This document shows positions 12,811 to 24,010 of a stretch of 64,000 nucleotides of DNA, in pieces (the stretch's first letter is position 1; each line of letters starts with the position of its first letter). The notes below the pieces were generated by a model, which had not been told where the DNA came from, ran no database searches, and was given only the letters and a program-made list of their open reading frames with translations. This DNA is from Epiperipatus broadwayi (lineage: Eukaryota > Onychophora > Udeonychophora > Euonychophora > Peripatidae): positions 3,025,792-3,089,791 of the forward strand of contig JAQFVV010006334.1 of the NCBI GenBank assembly GCA_028023455.1, in the 5' to 3' direction. A program made the translations under genes and the position numbers.

Positions 12811-13260
12811 ATGAATTATTATGTAAGGGAAAATGCTGGAAATGGAATGAAGAACACAAAATTGCATTCCAGAAAGCCAAGGAACTTACTAATGTCAGAA
12901 AAACTCTTAGTGCATTATAGGACTGATCTGAAAATGACAATTTCTACAGATGCTTCAATTTTTGGAATTGGAGCTGTCATCTCACATCTGTAAAGTGAAG
13001 GTGAACATCTGACCAATTATGCCTTCAGAACATTATCATCAGCGGAAAAAAATTATAGTCAATTAGATAAGGAAGTCCTGGCTATAATATTTTCAATAAA
13101 GAAATTCCATAAATATGTATATAGACATAATTTTACAGTATGTATGGATCATTGCCCTTTATTTCAGAAAAAAAAAAGGCCTGAATATGCAAGCGTATGA
13201 CTATGAATTAGTTTACAAGCCAAGACAAGAGATTACACATGCAGATGTATTATCATAACT
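12811..13260 (+). pseudogene. RNase H relic of the gypsy element
   Basis: The frame at 12811-12993 ends with MTISTDASIFGIGAVISHL, the gypsy RNase H opening (family: TDASxxGxGAVL), followed by a stop. The same frame resumes with NYSQLDKEVLAIIFSIKKFHKYV at about 13050-13125 (family: YsxxEKExLAIvxaixKFRxYL), where the catalytic Glu and supporting residues are still seen. It then decays after DHCPLF with a frameshift in an A run near 13170. This domain would degrade RNA in the RNA-DNA hybrid. It is disrupted by at least one stop and one frameshift. Confidence 0.7.
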
Positions 13261-13289
13261 ACTGTGAAAGACAGAGTTCAATGGAAGTT

Positions 13290-14106
13290 TACAAAAGTAA
13301 ACATGTTAGACATAATAAAAATGATAGAAAATCTAAATAGTTATAAAAGTTGTTGTTTGAACAAATAGACCCTGGATATAGTAAGCTAAAGAAATGGATC
13401 TGAGGAGGATAGCCAAAAAGTTGACTGTGTCATTGTTATGGTGATTTGGAATGCTCATCAGAATTTGTCAATCTGTAATGACTATATCCTGATGATTGAT
13501 CGAGTACTCATACCAGTAAAAGGACAGAAAAGTTATTATCTAAAGGACATCTAGGAATTGTGCAGATGAAGACATTCACACATTTATATGTGTGGTGACC
13601 TAAAATAAATAATGAAATTGAAAAAATGGTAAAAACCTGTCGTGATTGCCAATCTGCAGCTGATTTACTGAAGAAAGTTTATAAACCATGGATACAAGTC
13701 AAAAAACCATGGGAGCACATCCATATTTATGCAGGATCTTTGAATGGACATTTAATATTAATAGATACAAGTCAAAAAACCATAGGAGCATGTCCATATT
13801 TATGCAGAATCTTTGAATGGACATTTAATACTAATAATCATAGATTCATACAGCAGATGGATAAAGTATAAACTTGCAAAAACTACATGTACTAAATGTA
13901 TCATAAAAACCCTATAGGAAGTGTTTGCCACTTATGGATATCCTGAGATCCTGGTATCCAAAAATGGAACAGGGTTGACTTCTGCAGGTTTTGAAAAATA
14001 CTTAACAGATAAAGGCATTCATCATTCTCCAGGCTACCACCCTGCCTCTAATGAACTTGTGGAAAAGGCAGACCAAAGAATGAAATCTGCCTTGAGAAAA
14101 GAATAG
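13290..14106 (+). pseudogene. Ty3/gypsy integrase relic with a frameshifting internal duplication
   Basis: The zinc-binding N terminus is present as GHLGIVQMK (about 13540-13565) through VKTCRDCQSA (13626 onward). The catalytic core begins PWEHIHIYAGSL, where the family has HxDFAGP, so the first Asp is Tyr. A 73-bp tandem duplication (gatacaagtc at 13691 and again at 13764) shifts the frame. The core resumes at 13921 with GYPEILVSKNGTGLTS (family VSDNGTxFTS, so the second Asp is Lys) and SNELVEKADQ, which keeps the third acidic residue, and stops at 14106. Integrase would insert the cDNA into the host. Two of three catalytic acids are lost. Confidence 0.75.
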
Positions 14107-14753
14107 AAATTATGTTCTACCAGCATTTTATTTTATCCCTAGTGCAACAAATCATAAAACACCTGCTGAAATGCTGTTTGGTAAAAATTGCATACTCATT
14201 TATCTAAATGTTTACCTGTAAAAACAAAAAAAAAAAAATCAAAAAATAAGTACTTCTAGTGAAGACATGTACAATGTAAACATTGTGAAATTTAAAGTCG
14301 ATGAGACTGTATGGGTTCAAGACATATTAAAAAAGAAATGGCTACCTGGCCCATAGTTGATAAAGTATCTGAAGTCATACAAATAATTAAACTCGAAAGT
14401 GAACTGCATGTCAGAAGACATATAAAATCATTTATGTTAGTGATTCTCTGATAAGTGGTTTTGTGATAAAAGACATCTAACAGCCAATCCTCAATCAGAA
14501 TTTTTGACAAATAATGAACTTGAAAATTTACCTGCTATCGAGCAGAATAATATATTGTCTGAGCAAAATACAGGAAATGAAGTTAAAGTGGATTCAAGAT
14601 GTTGTTGACTCAAGTAAAGATGCACAGTTACTTAGATCTAAAATATCAACCAACATAAATACCGATCCTGAAAAGAATACAAATACTTCTACTCCACAAA
14701 GTCAAAGAAATCGGAGAAATCCTGTTGGATATAGATATTATTTTCTTGAGTAA
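14107..14753 (+). pseudogene. Integrase C-terminal region relic
   Basis: This stretch continues the pol region between the integrase core and the purine tract. It includes TPAEMLFGK near 14160-14185 (family: TPAxLxxGR) and a 79-codon frame (14514-14753) ending just before the tract GGGGAGG. The latter part is Ser/Thr/Asn-rich (for example NTSTPQSQRNRRN), as gypsy C termini often are. Frames are broken between these blocks. Confidence 0.55.
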
Positions 14754-15000
14754 GGGGAGGTGTACTGATGGTGCAAATATTTTAAATTTTGTGTAAATAA
14801 AGTTTTTCTAAATCATGTACATTGCACCAACAATACTGTTATATTTTCCCCAGAAATATTTCTCTAGATAAAATGTAATATAAAAAGACTTTTTAAAATA
14901 AATTATGTAAATCAGCATAGTTAACAAAAAGTGTAAGATTCTTAGTGTGCAGCAGTCAAAAGCAGTCAAACACAATCAAGAGAAGAAAATGGCACTGAAA
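14754..15000 (+). repeat. Polypurine tract and 3' LTR of the gypsy element
   Basis: GGGGAGG (14754-14760) directly precedes TGTACTGATGGTGCAAAT, which matches the start of the element at 10951. The shared block extends through TTTTAAATT. A later piece, TTAGTGTGCAGCAG near 14944, resembles CTCAGTGTGGAATA just inside the left end, so most of the left LTR is deleted. The right end of this LTR is estimated. Confidence 0.6.
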
Positions 15001-15689
15001 GTAAAACAATGCATTCTCGAAAGGGAGAAGAAATAATGCTCAACGAAGTTAGTTAAAGTAAATTACTTACTATTAAAGTTCAAATGGAAAGAAGTTCACA
15101 TAGACTTTAATTAGATGAATAAACAAACGATTTGGAGATTAATGAACTGAATAATTATCAGCTGTATGTGAAATAAAATATTTTCAAACACTAAATATAT
15201 TCCATAGCAATTCCCAAAAGTAAATGGAATAAATTATGGTCAGTAATATAATTTTATTGTACTTATTATATTGATAAATTAATGGCTCAGCAAACAGAAA
15301 TAAACTTGCTAATATATATACTCAAGCTATGTGTGTATTATTCACTTTCGCACACACAGCTGAGATTGTCTTTCCATGGACAAGGCATTTACAAAATAAT
15401 CTAAAGAAATAACTTTATAAGTCATAATAAAACATCTTCTGAGCTTTCTACGCTAGAATGAATGAAGAAGAAACAATGATTTAAAAACAATATTAAAATT
15501 TACACATATTTTTAGTTCAGATTTGTACTTTCATCATAATTTGCTTTGACCCCATAACTTCCATTTTCTTGCTCTATAGGATATTTTGCCTTCCATGTTT
15601 TTCTGTGATTGGGGTTTTTCATGGCTGTCCTCATTATCAGTTTTTCTATATAATCATGAAATGGACTTTAAGCTTCTATTTAAAATATT
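15001..15689. other. AT-rich sequence between two gypsy relics
   Basis: No domain recognised. The first part may still be LTR of the element on the left, and the last 100 bases or so may belong to the inverted gag relic on the right. Confidence 0.4.
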
Positions 15690-16337
15690 TTTCCTTTTTC
15701 CACCTACAAACTTTTGCTCAGTGCCCCACTTTACCACAGCAATAACAAGTGTTTCTATTCTCCTTTGAATATACTGATTTTTTTTCAGGTTAATATTTGG
15801 TCATTCATTTTATAGACTGCTGTATTTAGGCTATCATCTGCTTTATTTTTAAAAATATGGGCTTGCTTTAATATAAGCTCATAAGCTATACCTTTTTCAA
15901 TAGCCATATTATATATTATCTCTGGCTCTGTTAAAAATTGTTGTCTTAGTCTGTTGTCAGATATATGTCACAACAGCTGATCAAGGAATATTTCATTGAT
16001 AAAATCATTCTACTCACAATCTTTTGTCAATTCTCTAAGGGTTGCATCATAATCTTTAATTTTCTCACACTTTGCTTCCTTCCTATGGGTAGGGACTAAA
16101 ATAATTCATTTAATTTCTTTACTATTCCTTCATATAGTACATCGTCTATTAATGCAGGTTCATATATGTTAGCTATTTCTATGACGTTCCTACCTGAAAA
16201 GAATGAGTACTGCTACCTTGCATTTATAGTCCTCTATTCCATTTAATTTGGAAACAATTCTCAATTTGAGGTATGTACAATTTGGCAGCATTGCTTATAT
16301 CGAATTCTGAGATATAACTTTGTCCAAATGTAGACAT
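15690..16337 (-). pseudogene. Inverted gag relic of a related gypsy element
   Basis: On the minus strand the reading starts at an ATG at 16335-16337 (MSTFGQSYI). It passes in shifting frames through DYDATLRELTKDCE and FLDQLL, then the hinge LRQQFLTEPEIIYNMAIEKG. It ends near 15700-15750 with a zinc knuckle CYCCGKVGH-stop-AKVC, spaced CX2CX4HX4C. The hinge is closely similar to that in the plus-strand element (AIAKCIAHEL against AIEKGIAYEL), so this is a second, oppositely oriented member of the same group. It has several stops and no pol sequence beside it. Confidence 0.65.
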
Positions 16338-16345
16338 TTTTTTTT

Positions 16346-16667
16346 TCTTTCTTTACAATTGTTTCTGATTGCCAAAATTATAATTTGACTGCCAATTTCC
16401 CTTATGACAATTTTAATCACTATTTGGACCAATATTATTTCTATAACTGATTGGAACTGTGACTGAACCAATTTCCCTTATGACTAAATTCAAAATGCAA
16501 TTGCACCAACAATAGCAATGTTTTTTGCTCCTAATTCCATTATATATATAAAAAAAAAACATTTTATTTAGGAGTAAAAATGCAACTAATTTTCATAGTA
16601 TAATGGAAAACACAATAAACCAGTGACTCAAAATGTTTATAATTACACTATTTTAATTATAGAATAT
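16346..16667. other. AT-rich non-coding sequence
   Basis: Nothing recognisable beyond A/T runs and a short TA repeat near 16544. Confidence 0.5.
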
Positions 16668-16814
16668 TTACATAATCCAGTTACTAAACGGCCTTTGAGG
16701 TATACTAAAACATAAGATCGGTGCAATCTGTTTCAAAATCTCTAGTTGGCTTGGTGACATACAGAAGCCAAGATCCTTGGAAAAGATGTCCTCTGCAATC
16801 TTCCACTGCTTCAA
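16668..16814 (-). CDS. Unidentified exon-like open frame (48 codons then stop)
   Basis: This patch is clearly less AT-rich than its surroundings. On the minus strand a pyrimidine-rich tract ends in CTAG at 16815-16818. From 16814 an open frame reads LKQWKIAEDIFSKDLGF, then CMSPSQLEILKQIAPIL, and ends at TAA (16668-16670). A donor-like GTATGT follows T16763, so it could be a 52-nt internal exon (16763-16814) or a terminal exon. It starts in phase 0, which fits the phase 0 end of the FAK exon at 19644. It does not resemble the FAT domain. I do not recognise the protein. A mobile-element origin is possible, because other frames are also open, including a 61-codon plus-strand frame. Confidence 0.3.
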   Translation of the reverse strand: MKQWKIAEDIFSKDLGFCMSPSQLEILKQIAPILCFSIPQRPFSNWIM

Positions 16815-17543
16815 CTAGTTTCCAAATGAAGAAAAAAGAGCACGTTTTCTGTTCTGCTACAGATTTTATCCTTTTCACTTCTTTTGTTGTTTGTGGAGTA
16901 TTTTAGCCAATGGAAACGCTAAACATGCTAAGTTTATTCTTAACACATTAGTTTAGTTTCAAGTCAGTACATTTAATTATAGTTCGCATTAATTAAATTT
17001 CTTTTCATAATGGAAATTTTCCATTTGGTAATGATCTTTAATATAATATTTTAAATAAACTACAATCATTTTAATATATATTTCAGTTGTAATACAAATT
17101 TTTGATAAATAAAAATAAGTGATTTACACTTCCATTTGCAGCAGATACTTAAAAAAATATCAAAACCTTGCTGTATTCATATAACATATAAAAACCTTTA
17201 ATACTATTTTAATTATTTGCTATGGTAGATCTTTAATATTTTATAAAATTTCCATCATGATAGAATAAACTCCTAGAATATTATTGAATTTACTATGTAG
17301 ATATAAGAGAAATATTTTACTTCAAAGCCTAAATCAAATGATAAATATTAACAGCAGAATTTCCATAAAATGTGTCATGCTGAAAAGTATTTTGTTTAGA
17401 GTAATTTCTTAGATAAAATTCTCATAAATATTTAATTGACTAAAAATATTAGTAATGAAAATTTCAGAAAAACAAAATTTAAATTATCAAATTACTTACA
17501 TATCTGTAAAACGATTTAATATACTTCTCCTAAAAACGTAATA
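16815..17543. other. AT-rich non-coding sequence
   Basis: No gene or long repeat seen. Confidence 0.5.
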
Positions 17544-17702
17544 GCCTAAAAACGATTTACTCGCTGACGAAGATTTATTACTTTCGTCGGCCATGAATAT
17601 GAGGGCAAACCTCGAAAGCGCTTGGCCCATTTAATAGTTTTAAGCGAAATTTGTTTTGTTTATTTGGAAGCTTCTTCGTCAGCGAGTAAATCATTTTTAG
17701 GC
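17544..17702. mobile_element. Foldback element with a degenerate hammerhead-like core
   Basis: The outer 29 bases (17544-17572, starting GCCTAAAAACGATTTAC) pair with 17674-17702 with one mismatch. Inside, the plus strand reads ATGAATA, a GAGG-GCAAA-CCTC hairpin, then GAAA and a CGCTT...AAGCG helix. This is the layout of CUGANGA, stem II, GAAA and stem III in a hammerhead ribozyme, but with the first core degraded. A related fragment lacking the outer arms lies at 27541-27590. The flanks carry a 12-bp direct repeat (aaattacttaca at 17490 and 17703). I infer a MITE or a Penelope-related terminal fragment. Confidence 0.6.
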
Positions 17703-19643
17703 AAATTACTTACAGTAAATGCAAAATTAAAATAATAAAGTTTTGTTTTTAAATTTTTTTTTTAATGCAGTGAGATCTGCAATAATAAAAACTTTTCTCA
17801 TTAAATTAAAATTTATACTACAAATGTAAATACAAACAATGAATACTAGAATAGGAGACATTTTTGTCACAGAATACTTAAGTTACCAATTTACGCTTGC
17901 CTGCATTTAGCAGAGAACACATATTGTATTTATTATTACTTTTTAATAACTGTGCTACATACATTTAATAAATTTTGGCCATAACTGATAAATATTGTTG
18001 TGAAAAAAAGAAAAAGCTACAAAACTATTAATGAACAAAAATGATATAAAGGAAGACCATTGGTTGATATAAGATATGTGTATGCAATACACTTCAGGGT
18101 TTATCTGAAATGCTGAATTTCACTAACGGGAAAATTTTCAAACAAAAAAAAAAAAAAAAGTATAGTGATTTTTTTTATTAATGTAAGCTTGTTCTTGCTT
18201 TCAGAAGATTGTTTTTAAATTTCACAATGAGTTTAATAGGGATAATCGAAAAAATTTCCAAATAAAAAATCTATAATGCTATCAATTGACAAAAATGCTG
18301 TGAAAAATGAATGCCACTGGTTATCATAGGATACATTAATGATAATATTTCAGAACTTTTCTGAAAAGCTGATAATTTTTTTAGGTAACTGGATGCATTC
18401 AATTATTTTTTGTTAAAATAAAAACAACAACAACAACAAAATTCACAGCCACAAGAAAACGCAAATGACTTTCACAAGCATAAGTTTATTTTTGCTTTTA
18501 GAAGATTGATTTTAATTTTCACTACAAGGCAAAAAACACCACAAAAACAAACTTAGAATGTAGCAAAAAAAAATTTTTTTTTTTTCAAATAAGAGAGCAG
18601 TAAATCGGTATGACTATGGCTAAATCAATATTCAACAATTTTTTAATAGACTAAGTTTGTTTTATTTTACACTTTCATAAGCTTTCAGTTTTTCATTAAA
18701 ATAAAACTGTACATATATGTGCAACAATTAATTTTACAAAATTTTTAATTTTATATTTAATTTTTCTTTTGTTCTAAGCTAGAAGATGTAAGAAATAATC
18801 TGGAACTAATCTTAATCTGTTCATTGTAGCAAACTTTATTGTAAATAAATTTAGACTGGAAAAGTCTACATTTAAATTTTTTTTCTTTATTAAAAAAATT
18901 TTTCTTATGTAAATTTAATAGAGCCTCGAACTATTTAGTTAGTGTAAAATAGGTTACAGTTACAAAAAAAAAAAGATTGGAAAACAATGGTTTATAAGAT
19001 TCTAATATTTCAAATAATAAAAACTAACTTTTGCTATATATTTTTATTTTTATAAAGCAAGTCACATGACAAGTCATGTGAACAATCTTAAATTTCTCAT
19101 GGTTTTACATACATATTGGAAGAATATGAGACAATGTTTCAGATTGATCAACTTGTGATGTTAAAGAAAAAATACTTTGATATACTATTATTTTACATTT
19201 TATTATAATATATATTTTCACATTTAGAAATGTAAAAACTATTTTGATTAATATTCAACATTAATTTTAAATATATTTGTTGGCACTTATAACTACATTG
19301 TTCATATAATTTTTTTATTATTCATTACCAATTCTGTAATGAGGCGTAACTAGTTGAGTAACTATTTCTCATTTGCATATATGCACTATTTATAATTAAT
19401 AAATTTGCATGCACATATATCATTTATAATTAAATCATATTATTTATTAAATACAAAACAATAACCTGTTGAAGACATTTTAGATTCATAAGACATCTAT
19501 ATATATATATATATAATTAAATAAAGCATAAATGCTCATTTGTATGATGAATATTCATAAATGCATGCAAAATAAATAGGAAAAAATATTTATAGACTGA
19601 TTTTACAATATTCCTGAACAATAAAAATAAAGATAAATTCTAC
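17703..19643. other. AT-rich sequence, probably intronic
   Basis: No exon or mobile element recognised. It contains poly-A/T runs and a short CAA repeat near 18424-18440. Confidence 0.5.
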
Positions 19644-19741
19644 CTTCTTTGGTGGTGGAGGTTTTTGAGGCTTGCCAACATTTTGATAGACTGCTTCATC
19701 TACTCGACCAACATTCTGGTAGGTGGTTTCTTCAGACATAT
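19644..19741 (-). CDS. Focal adhesion kinase homologue, proline-rich linker exon
   Basis: A 98-nt minus-strand exon follows the acceptor TTTTCAG (19742-19748) and ends before the donor GTAGAA (from 19643). Two leading bases complete a codon split with the previous exon. Then 32 codons read MSEETTYQNVGRVDEAV and YQNVGKPQKPPPPKK. The last part resembles vertebrate FAK HIYQPVGKP...PPKKPPRP around Tyr861, a Src phosphorylation site beside a proline-rich SH3-binding stretch. FAK is a cytoplasmic tyrosine kinase of integrin adhesions, and this is its kinase-FAT linker. Both tyrosines sit in YQNV, a pYxN-type motif of the kind bound by Grb2 SH2 domains. The exon ends in phase 0. The internal Met need not be a start. 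Identity rests on about 15 residues plus neighbours. Confidence 0.7.
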
Positions 19742-22700
19742 CTGAAAACAAAATAAAATTAACCAAAACATAAAACAGTATGGGGACTAATATTGAACTA
19801 TCAAAACAACACTATCACATCTTCTTAGTATGATAAATTAATCCTAGATTCTATAGATATGTATCATATTATGTACATTTTTATAAAATATTTTCAGAAA
19901 GTGTAATACTGTTGCTTTTCTTCTTATAATTATTTTATTTTATTGAACACTTTATTTCTATACTTGTAAGTTAAAATTAAAAAAGAACTCATCATTGCAT
20001 AAAATGAAAGATAAAAACACAATCCACAAAACTCCATAATTTGTGGTACTAAGATGATTCCAACGGCAAATATGCTTGCATTGTGTTAATAACCCCTTCT
20101 GGGATTTAGTGCATGATCCATTCAAGAACTAAAAGGTTCTTGAACACCTGAGTAAATTAATAAACAAAAAAAGATTCCCAGTTTGGCCAATTGAAACTTT
20201 GTAGAGACCTCCCAAACAAATGATCATAAAATTGTTTATTCATTTTTTATTTATCAGTAAAATGGACTTTCAAAAATTAACATACACATTCATACGTATA
20301 TGTATAAAAATTAATGTTTTTAACTATAGCATATCCTAATGACTTAAGAGCTCTAATGAGTTCATAAGTTTATAATAAGGGCTACAAGCAATGGCCGATT
20401 ACGACTGATGATGATCAAGTATTATCATTCTATTACCTAATTACTTTGCCTGCCTTCAAGCAAAGGACATTCACACAATTATTTATGGTAAATGATAGTA
20501 ATGAGATTCAATGATATACAAATACTCACAAACTCTGGAAACAAAACAAAAATGAGATATTCAAAATTTATTCAATACTTTTTTTTTGCAATTCTTAATT
20601 TCTTCAATTTAAATGTCATTCCTTTTCCACATACATAAAATGTCTATTAAAGATTGTATCTTAAGAGATATTTCTGTACAAAAAAAAAATGCTGGAAAAA
20701 CTACCTTTAAAAAACACAGTATTCAATGAAAACTAATATTATCTTTTGACTTTGTGCTAACAGATTCAACTGCTTGTTCGGTAAATACACACGAAAACGT
20801 GTGTTACATATATATACACATTGAAATATCATTGTTTTGCAGAAATCAAAATCAATCATTATCATAGGTGAATAATTTCTATTATTAGATAATGGGGCAA
20901 AACTTTAATCGTATTCGATATATATATATGCAGTAAAAATATCGTTCATCCTTCCATTCGGTGTTAAAAGTAATTAGAGGTCAGTTCCTATTTTACGTAA
21001 GGATAGTATAATTAAAATATTAAGCTGTCAACAGGGGTATGTGGAGATTTAAGTGTTTGATAACTCTAGATCATCTAAAATGTAAAAGTTAATAAGTAAG
21101 GGTGATCTTAAATTTCTGTTCTAATGGATAGATTGATAAAAACTAAAAAAAATAGTATATATATATATTCATTTCATTTTTGAGATTTAGCACATATACT
21201 GTAAAAACAAAATAATTTTTAAAAAAATAAAACACTTCAAAGTGTAGGGAATAGCATATAACTTGACAAATCCATAATCTGGAATTTGAATCCAGATAGA
21301 ACTTAAAATATTTTCAGTAAATAAGCACACCTGTAATTTTTTTTCTACTCATACCATAGCCAACCCAGTTAGCTGCTTTATTATTTATAAATATGTGAGT
21401 AGCAAATGTTAGCTATTTTACTGAAATAATTTGTAATTACAAAATTTTATCTTAATTTTACTTTCAAAAATCAGTTATATAAGGCTGCTACATGAGTAAG
21501 AGGCACCATGTAAACTAAATTCCATCTCCTTTAGTGCAACGAACAAGTCTTCCCGAGGGTGGTGCAACTGCACAAGACCTCACAATTATCAAGGCCTTGG
21601 GCCTGCATAAGCTATATCTTTTGTGAAAATCAAAAAATAAAACATTTTATCACATGCTAAGCGAAACTACATTTCATATAAACAATTTATTAAACCTGCT
21701 TCAAACACTTTTTAGCAAACTTTTATTTGTACATAAGAAAAAGTGTGATTTTGATAAACTACATTTCCTTTTTTTGCCAAAACTCTGTAATTTGTAAAAC
21801 CTATAATCAATATCACATGCAAAGTAATACAATTGTAGAAATACTCATTAAGGATTATGCAGATTTTTCAATTACATTTACCTACATGTTTCACAATGCT
21901 CTGATCATATTAATCAGAAATCAACATAGGTCAAAAACAATTATCTTTATTTAGTATTTTTATCTATTGAATTAAAATTTGCAAAAAAATTAAATTAGGT
22001 TGATATATTAAAGTGCAATAAAATATTGAAGAAAATAAAAAATATTTTTCTGCATTATATGTATTTTATTTTCTCAAATATTGATTTAAAACCATATTAA
22101 TTATTTATAATAAATAAGTAATTATTTCTCCATTATAAATACCAATTTATGCAACTTTAATATATCTATATTTCCAAGATTTTTTTAAAAAAATATTTAA
22201 ATGTTTTTTTTATTATGTGATGTCTATGAAATAAAATTATTTAATTAAAACAAAATTAATTCTATATAATTATTTTAACTTTTACTTTTTTATTTAGATA
22301 TGATTTTGTTGGCTGCAATATGATAAATAATGATTATAAGTTGACTCTAATCAATTAGTTAAAAATAACTCTTGCTTTTTACTTAGATTTCATTTGGAAT
22401 CTGTCATGCATAACTTGTTATGTTTTATATTAATGTTAGCTTCTCAAATATTCATTCAATAGTAGAATATTTACACTACTTCATGATTTAATGTTTTGAA
22501 TGCTTGTTATTTCAGTATAATAACTTAATCATTCTACATAACCCAATATCTTGGGATTTTAAGAATTTACATTACATTTACTTAAGGGAGAAATTTTTCA
22601 CACTTCTAGTATCTATTTGATAAATTTTTAGATATATTTATTGCACTTTCTTTTATTTAATAATAAATTATAATAACTAAAAAATATATAAAAAATTAGT

Positions 22701-23259
22701 TTCTTTCATTAGAATAGATAAAGAATTTTGTAGGCACTTTCCCAATATAGTGGTTACAAGTAATATCATGTGATTGTTACAATTAATAATGACATTAAAT
22801 GGTAATAATGTTTTGATGAAAAGTGCACAATAATATTTTATAAAAAATTTGTTTTTTTACTAATTCTTTTTTCCTTAGATTTGGCTGTTGTGTATTTGGG
22901 AGTTGCTAAATAATAAATTCCACAATAGTCTAAATCCATGGAAAAGCAGATTAGTAAATTACTTAAAAAAATTATATAAGTATCAAAAGAAAGATAATAT
23001 TAGTATTAAAAAAAAGGAAAGATAATGTCGGTATTTTTTTTTAAAAAGCACAAAATTACACCAGAATCTATCCCCAAATCTCACATTTCAGTATCTGGTA
23101 CTCTAACACTTCAGCCATACTGAGAAAGAACTTAAAAACATGGCTGATAAATTAAATTACATACTATATATAATTATTATGAAATAATATTTTAAAATAA
23201 ATTTATTTTTAAATAAATTATTAATGGTAATGTGTCATTTTTAAATATAAATTAGGATG
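19742..23259 (-). other. FAK intron, AT-rich
   Basis: First part of the ~11-kb intron between the exons at 19644 and 30834. A less AT-rich patch near 21520-21600 contains no recognisable element. A 75-codon plus-strand frame (21727-21954) looks accidental. Confidence 0.5.
23050..23130 (-). repeat. SINE-like tRNA-derived trace
   Basis: Read on the minus strand, this resembles the 5' half of a tRNA. The plus strand has AGTATCTGGTACTCTAACAC, which looks like the antisense of an A-box with D-arm and anticodon arm. No intact fold or tail is visible. Confidence 0.3.
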
Positions 23260-24010
23260 TTTAAATAAAAGTAATTCAGAAATCTAAATATTTTCATTTA
23301 CATATAAATTGTAGTTATTATTAGAATATTTTGAACAATTGTCACAAGACTGAGTAAAAAAGATGACCTTCAGGCTGACATAGGAAATGATTGATCTAAA
23401 TAAATAAAATATAAAAGAGGGCGAGCTGGTGCCGACATATATGACAGTAACTATGTAAATGTTAGCGTTAATAGTATCTAGAGCAACATAGATGGAGACT
23501 TATCTGAAAACAACTAGTTAATGAACAAAAGAAAAGCTGAACGGGCAGTGATTGCAGGGTTGAACTTTTATGAAAATACAATTGTGACATAGAAAAGATG
23601 CCAAGACTATTTTTAGACATTGGAGGACAATCTTTATAACTACTTTTATAGCAATGTATCACTCTTATAAACATATGTAACAATAATAAAGTCATTACTT
23701 TAATAAAAAGTAATTATTTCATATTTAAATAAAAAATATTTGCAATCAGAACATGTTTCTAACAGTAAAGTGATTCAGAAATGTAAACATTTTCATTTAC
23801 ATATAAATTTTTATTATTTATAACGGAAAAATGCATCTATCTACTGGATGTAGCAAACTTGTAAAGTATATAATATTTAATATATTTCTAATAATTGTCA
23901 CAACAACAAATAAGAGTAGTGCTTTTATATTTAAATAAAAAAGGTTACCATAAAAAATATTTGCAATCAGAATGTATTTCTAACAATGAAGTGATTCATA
24001 ACCTAAACAT
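23260..24010. repeat. Short intronic repeat units
   Basis: A unit around GTGATTCAGAAATGTAAACA, followed by TTTTCATTTACATATAAAT, occurs near 23767 and again, diverged, near 23988. It is preceded in both cases by ATATTTGCAATCAGAA. A third, weaker match lies near 23268. The last two are about 221 bp apart and look like a tandem pair. Between them, 23340-23640 holds an unassigned less AT-rich stretch. Confidence 0.5.

Larger units (their letters stand above)
10951..15000 (+). mobile_element. Decayed Ty3/gypsy-type LTR retrotransposon
   Basis: Relics of gag, protease, reverse transcriptase, RNase H and integrase appear in the Ty3/gypsy order on the plus strand. The element begins TGTACAAATAGTGCAAATAT at 10951, and a matching LTR start TGTACTGATGGTGCAAATAT lies at 14761 after the purine tract GGGGAGG (14754-14760). 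The 5' LTR is mostly deleted, since gag-like sequence starts within about 100 bases. The right boundary of the 3' LTR is not clear and is set approximately. Every domain carries stops or frameshifts, so the copy cannot be autonomous. Confidence 0.8.
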
